Source of the DNA: Sparassis latifolia | Lineage: Eukaryota > Basidiomycota > Agaricomycetes > Polyporales > Sparassidaceae | Length of the DNA stretch: 64,000 bases | Direction: 5' to 3' | Assembly (NCBI GenBank): GCA_018466975.1 | Contig: JAENRS010000017.1 | Span: 310,001-374,000, forward strand | Part shown: piece after piece, positions 59,253 to 64,000 of the stretch | How positions within the stretch are numbered: position 1 is the first letter of the stretch | How the letters are laid out: every line of letters starts with the position of its first letter | Position numbers and translations under genes: made by a program | Notes under the pieces: model-generated | Told to the model about the DNA's origin: nothing | The model's database searches: none | What the model saw: the letters and a program-made list of their open reading frames with translations, nothing else

Positions 59253-59804
59253 AGCAGGGCTGGTAGCGTTCTCGCCTTTGCTATCTTGGTTCTTTTCGAT
59301 CCTTTGGTCTTCGCGTTTCGGTATTGTTTCTACACCGAAGATGGTGTAGTGTTCGATATTCTCCCTACCTCTCTCTGTATACGCACTGGTGGACAGCTTG
59401 CATCATACGCACTCGCACCCAGACTTCGGCAATAGGTACATATTCTTGGTTCTCTCTTGGCTGTCAGGCTTCTGTGCCAGACTGGGTCGGAGTAATATAC
59501 ATTCAGGCATGGATCGGAGCCTCGCATTATGAACTGCATTATACAGGTGAAGGAGCGGGAACAGATGCATGACAGGAAGTCGCTGTCAACAATCTGGGAA
59601 AGCTGAAGTGAAGACGACCAGTGGCTAAAGTTCTGCGTGAGTTGGCTGCAGTGATCATCAGTCTCATCAAGTGGCGTTATGAGATACAAAGTCCTGTTCG
59701 GATCGCCCTAATCTGATGCGCATACATGTAGCTAGCTACCTGGAAACGGCATGTCCTGCACAGGCCATATTCGAACGGCGCGGTCTGGAGGAAAGTGACG
59801 CAAG
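59253..59804. other. Convergent intergenic region
   Basis: Downstream sequence of the Ldb17-like gene and of the minus-strand NTPase gene. No gene seen. Confidence 0.45.
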
Positions 59805-62800
59805 CTATGCACTTGACAGGTAGTTGCTCAACATTGCTGAAAGCCCTTCGAACGACTCAGCCTGAGCCAGGTCATCAAAACTGGCAACAACTTCGTTCGT
59901 CGAGCCTTCCTCCTCCAGAATCTCCTCTTTCGACTGGGCGGGAAACGACACGATTAAACGCACCACCGGAATATTGGGGATGTTCATGCGCCGTAGAGTC
60001 TCCTCAGGAAAGTTTGTGCGACACTTTGCAGAGTATTTCTGGCCGTCCTGAGAATATATGCATGTTAGGAGTATTATAACTCACGTTGGATTAAGTCTCA
60101 CTTTTCCAAGATAAAAAGCAGTAGGTTCAAGAGTGTGCTGCGCACCCATGGTCTTCCTAGGAGTGGGCCCTTGAGATGAAAGACACTTCACTTGAACCAT
60201 CACCCAAACAAGTCGAGTACCGCATTGGACGAGGAATATGATATCGGGTCCCATGTTGTTGTCGAGGAAGCAGAAGACACCCTTCATACCCTCGAGCCAC
60301 AGTTCGAAGTCCTCCAGCTTGGATGCCTCGCAACTGAGCAACGGCGTCGCTCCCTGGCGAATCCTAGTAGCTGCAACCTGAAAATCACCATTCCTCTTCC
60401 GTCTTGTGATTGAAACCAAACGGGCAGGCTTTTTCAGCCAGGACTGCCCTTCGTCATTATGCACAGTGAAGACGTCGGCCAGCGACTTGATATCATCAAA
60501 GATGTTCAAGAAAGCGACCATTGTGACGTTCTCCATAGCGAAGCCGCGGGTGGAGGGTGGTTCAAGACGACGTAACGATTCCGTGGCATAGGTTCTGATC
60601 GACACTACGGAAAGGGTTTCGAAATAATGGAGTGCAGCGGCCACCATTAGTGGTTCATCTATGACTTGAGGTAGCATCTCGAGTTGCCCACGGATACCAA
60701 GAAGATCCAGGCTCTTCGTCTCTGGCATAACACGGGCAAAACCAAGTGTTATGGCTTCAAAATCCGTCTCGAAGAACACGTACGGTCGATTTCGTAGGAT
60801 CATACCAACAGTAGCTTGAAAGATGGTTTGCACCATCCTGCGATGCCTCTTTTCACCCAATTTGGAGAAATCGACAGGCGTATAATTGTAAACCGGACCT
60901 GTATCAATGTCGGGCTCGTTTTTCACGATGTCTCTTCCGTCTGTTGGTTCAAAACCTCCCGTAATATGTTCGATAAAAGCATTCAATATTTTGTTCGCAG
61001 AAGCAACACCCATCTTCTGCAGGAGCAATGTGTATGTCGCGGTGAATCGGTGTCTGCACAGTACACTTGTGAATGAACATAGTGTCAATTACACACAAAC
61101 ATACACGCACCTCCCACGAAGCCAGTGCCAAGCACGCTCCAGAGTTCGCTCATCAATGTGATTTGGTTGAACCCTCTCCATGATATAACTTCGCTGCGAT
61201 TCCTTATCATCGAATGATCCAGTGTCTGAAAAAAGCGCCAGTCCTAACGAGTCCTTCGTCACACTAGATAGGAGGATGGGATCCAATGGAAGGCCTGTTC
61301 CAGCAAAGATCATGTTGATCCTGAGGTTAGCCCAAGTATCGTGTATCTCACGCAAGACACTTTGTTGGTTAGCACCTGGTCGAGATGAATAGAAGGCCTG
61401 TTTCACTCTCTGAGATACAAGCTGAGCCTCATCCAGAGTGAGAAAAATGGGTTTGAGTCGAATATGAGTGTCTTCGCGAATCTTCATCAGTAGACGAATG
61501 ATTCTGCCGCCTAGAGGTTCATAGTTTTCTGCAGGCCGTATTCTCTCATACAGCCTGTAAAATATGTCATCATCTGGTGCATCGGTACGCAGGGCAGAGG
61601 GGCAAAGTTGAAGGTAAAGCCACAGATGCCGCAAGTCTCCCTCATCATGGTCAGCTGGAGTGCAATGGAGGAAGAGCTGGAAAATGGATAGACGAGCCAA
61701 TAACATCAGGGAATATTCTCCTTGTATGATCTCGATATTGGTTTTCAGCTTGTTATTCCTTGCAGTGAGGTTTACGCTTTTGTCAAAAGCAGCATTGCCC
61801 AAGATATGTAACCATGCTGCCTCAGCATCAACAGATCCAAGAGGAGTTCTTTCATCAACAAATGACGTGATGTACAGGCCCCAGTGGTGACACAAGCCCT
61901 CAATAAGCAAGGCAGTTTTGCCAGAACCCGACGTGTTGAACAAGAGCCTGGAAAGAATCAGCAAAAGATCAGAGAGATGGTAGAATGCCTACACACTTGA
62001 GATTTCTGGGAGCAAAGAGGGCATCAACTCTCTTCCGAAGTGCTGCATCCTTCGCATACATCCCTCCCATGCCGTCGATAAACAGCGTACTCGCCGGTAA
62101 AGATGGAAATGAGAAATCCTGGCAATTGCTTGCAATGTATTGTCGCAGGTCAGGTTCAATCTCCTGTAAGAATGTGCTGATGGCATTATCCAGTTCTGCA
62201 GAAGACATTGGGGGTGCCCACGAAGAAGGTGCTGCTGAAGTCACAGAAGCTGCCATTATTGATTAGCAAGAGATCATTGAAGCATGCACTGACTGTGTAA
62301 TCCCTGAACCACACTAGTGCTGGAGAATACTGGGGTTGGCTGCTGACGAAATATAGCTGGAAGACTTTTTGAATCCTCATAACAGACTGTGCCAACAGGG
62401 AGGCTCACCTAAGGATCGAAAATCAGTGAAATCTTCTGCCATGATGGCTTCTTTCAAAGCAGGCAGCAGTAACCTTTCATGTTCGATAATTACCAAGCGG
62501 AGTTTGGGTCCCATCTGTTGAAGAGGGGCTTTGACATATTCTACAATGGGTTTGATGATGCCACACAGTATGAAAAATGCATTCAAGACATCAAATTTCG
62601 ATCCAGATAGGTCCATATTCTCCAATCTGATAAGTGTCATAATGTCAGCATTCCACAATGCATGCTGTTCCGTTGTGAAAGGATCATCAACAATCTCCAG
62701 CTCTGCAAGTAATGCCTTAATGTGGGCCTGACTACCTGGAGCAGGTCTTCCTGCTGATTAGGATCAGAAAATGCCTTCTCTAGACCAGAGCATGTCCCTT

Positions 62801-63019
62801 ACCACCTAATGCCTTCTCCTCGGCTTCGTAAGGACCAACCGTAGAGAAATGCACTACAGGAAGTCCGCGTGGAGCCACTTCTTCTCTAGGAGATATCCAC
62901 AAACTGCCGAGTTTGATCCCGTGGCATTGTCCGGGGAGCACCCCTACCACTGGGAGCCTTCTGCGTGCTAACACAGGCAGCCACGCTAATGCAAAGTGCT
63001 TGGCTCTCATCCATGACAT
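59805..63019 (-). CDS. Crinkler-like P-loop NTPase with nuclease domain
   Basis: Minus-strand exons join in frame: 63019 to about 62802, about 62755 to 62409, a short one near 62370-62306, about 62261 to 61997, 61947-61111, 61053-60102, 60047-59805. The Walker A motif is N-T-S-G-S-G-K-T-A-L-L, Walker B F-L-T-L-D-E-A. The C-terminal part has G-P-D-I-I-F-L-V-Q and, a dozen residues on, V-M-V-Q-V-K, which fits the D...QxK core of a PD-(D/E)XK nuclease. An NTPase followed by such a nuclease is the architecture described for Crinkler (CR) effectors, found in basidiomycetes as well as oomycetes and chytrids. I see no signal peptide and no clear ubiquitin-like header; the N-terminal region is unrecognised. 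The first exons are less certain. Nuclear action and a role in conflict between hyphae or organisms are inference. Confidence 0.6.
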
Positions 63020-63694
63020 GATGTAGTAGGGGATATAGAGACCTCATCCTTAGGAGGCGGCCATGCGCCTTTCGGGACTAACCGAGTCATGACTCGTGGG
63101 AAATCTTGTGACGATACAGAAGGGAGGTGCGTCTCCCTCACTGGCTTACTCTGCATTTTCACCCCGCAACTGACGCAAAAGCAAGGCGTCAGCGTGAAAC
63201 AATCGTATACATCAATTTCGCGGCTAAAAGTACAACGACGCGTAATCCGAACACGCAAACAAGGATTTCCCCATCTTGCACGCCGCTTATAATTCATTAA
63301 CATTTCCTGGCAGTACTGTAACTCGTTAGAGGGTTTTGGGGAGAGCACTGGTATACTATTGACTCCTTCGATGGAGACATGCACCATGGCTGATCAATTT
63401 CTATGTAGCTGCGGGACACAAGTGCGCCCTCGCATTTAGTCTACTCGGTCCTGGAAACGAGGTTCCAGTCGTGGCAATGCGAGGACGGGTGTGTTTTCTC
63501 CCTACCAGAATTCCATTTATGTGCTTCGCAAGCGATCAGTTAGTTCCATACATACGAAGGCCATTATATGTCGCCCATTGTATATCCAGTGCCAGTGATC
63601 ATGGCCAGACTTGGTGTGAATTTGATCAGTGAGCTTTTTTAATTCACCGAGAACCATTCGTGCATTGATCTGGTATCTGCAGTAATTAGCACAG
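63020..63694. other. Intergenic upstream of the NTPase gene
   Basis: The promoter of the minus-strand gene should be here. A minus-strand frame at 63007-63387 overlaps the first exon and has a few cysteines but no known domain. Nothing else was recognised before the duplicated block. Confidence 0.4.
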
Positions 63695-64000
63695 CTCGAG
63701 GGCGAGAAATTGCGTGCTGCGGACGCTGATGTCGCGGCAGGGCTCGAGCATGACGTTCGGTGAAAACATGATCTTCATGCTAAATCGCGCAGGTAAGCAG
63801 CCGCCCTTGTCATCGGTCGTCCCTCATGCTTAGCCTTTTCGCAGATAGGACGCCAGAGGACTTGTGCATGCAGCTGCTAGTGCTCAAGATCCTGTACCTC
63901 CTGTTCACGACGAAGGGCATGGCGGAGTATTTTTACACGAACGACCTGTGCGTGCTCGTGGACGTCTTCCTCCGCGAGATCGGCAACATCGACGAGGACA
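63695..64000 (+). pseudogene. Second partial copy of the Ldb17-like gene
   Basis: About 305 bases match 57939-58243, including the whole intron between exons 6 and 7, with roughly five differences. One is an insertion right at the start (GAGAATCGC versus GAGAAATTGC) that shifts the frame. The match begins abruptly inside exon 6 and runs off the window, so its extent is unknown. The intron shows it was copied as DNA, not from a spliced transcript. Confidence 0.85.

Noticed and set aside
1..64000. tRNA or rRNA genes
   Set aside because: No cloverleaf with a convincing GGTTCGA-type loop or rRNA-like stretch was seen by eye. A covariance-model scan would be needed to exclude them.

Overview
The window looks like nuclear DNA of a mushroom-forming basidiomycete (Agaricomycetes, perhaps a polypore; the order is inference). 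Genes are split by many 45-60 nt introns, and the repeats belong to families known from these fungi: a KDZ DNA transposon, Ty3/gypsy chromoviruses, a Ngaro-type tyrosine-recombinase retroelement and a hAT-like element. Roughly the first 45 kb is a nest of mobile elements around one broken host gene. The last 18 kb is ordinary gene space.

Layout. (1) 1038-17138: a gene for a trypsin-like serine peptidase, cut in two by a 14.3 kb KDZ (Kyakuja-Dileera-Zisupton) transposon at 1414-15704. Removing the element and one copy of its target duplication restores an open frame across the junction. The KDZ element has about 1.5 kb mirrored ends built of 39-bp and 53-bp tandem repeats, a decayed multi-exon transposase (+), a large acidic companion gene (-), and cargo in its middle that includes pieces of host genes: the zinc-binding domain of translation factor eIF5 and the C-terminal half of a Rho-type GTPase. 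(2) 18061-29490: a 1.3 kb dispersed repeat (second copy at 40139-41460) split by a complete but decayed Ty3/gypsy chromovirus at 18320-28410, with paired LTRs and a 5-bp target duplication. (3) About 30900-38258: the 3' end of a second gypsy element, into which a hAT-like element (32251-38198) inserted, into which a Ngaro element (32457-37784) inserted. (4) 38259-46037: repeat-derived DNA with a solo or truncated LTR at 41815-42183.

(5) 46038-47403: an unrecognised four-exon host gene. (6) 48064-55018: three aldo/keto reductase copies on the minus strand, two intact and a truncated pseudogene between them. (7) 56893-59252: an eight-exon SPIN90/Ldb17 family gene (actin nucleation and endocytosis), with a partial second copy running off the window at 63695-64000. 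(8) 59805-63019: a minus-strand gene with a P-loop NTPase followed by a PD-(D/E)XK-like nuclease region, resembling the Crinkler effector architecture.

Many of the stops inside the mobile elements are TGA where the family has arginine (CGA), and the two LTRs of the chromovirus differ mostly by CpG transitions. Both suggest 5-methylcytosine deamination rather than random decay. I read all exon boundaries by eye; boundaries in the decayed elements are approximate.
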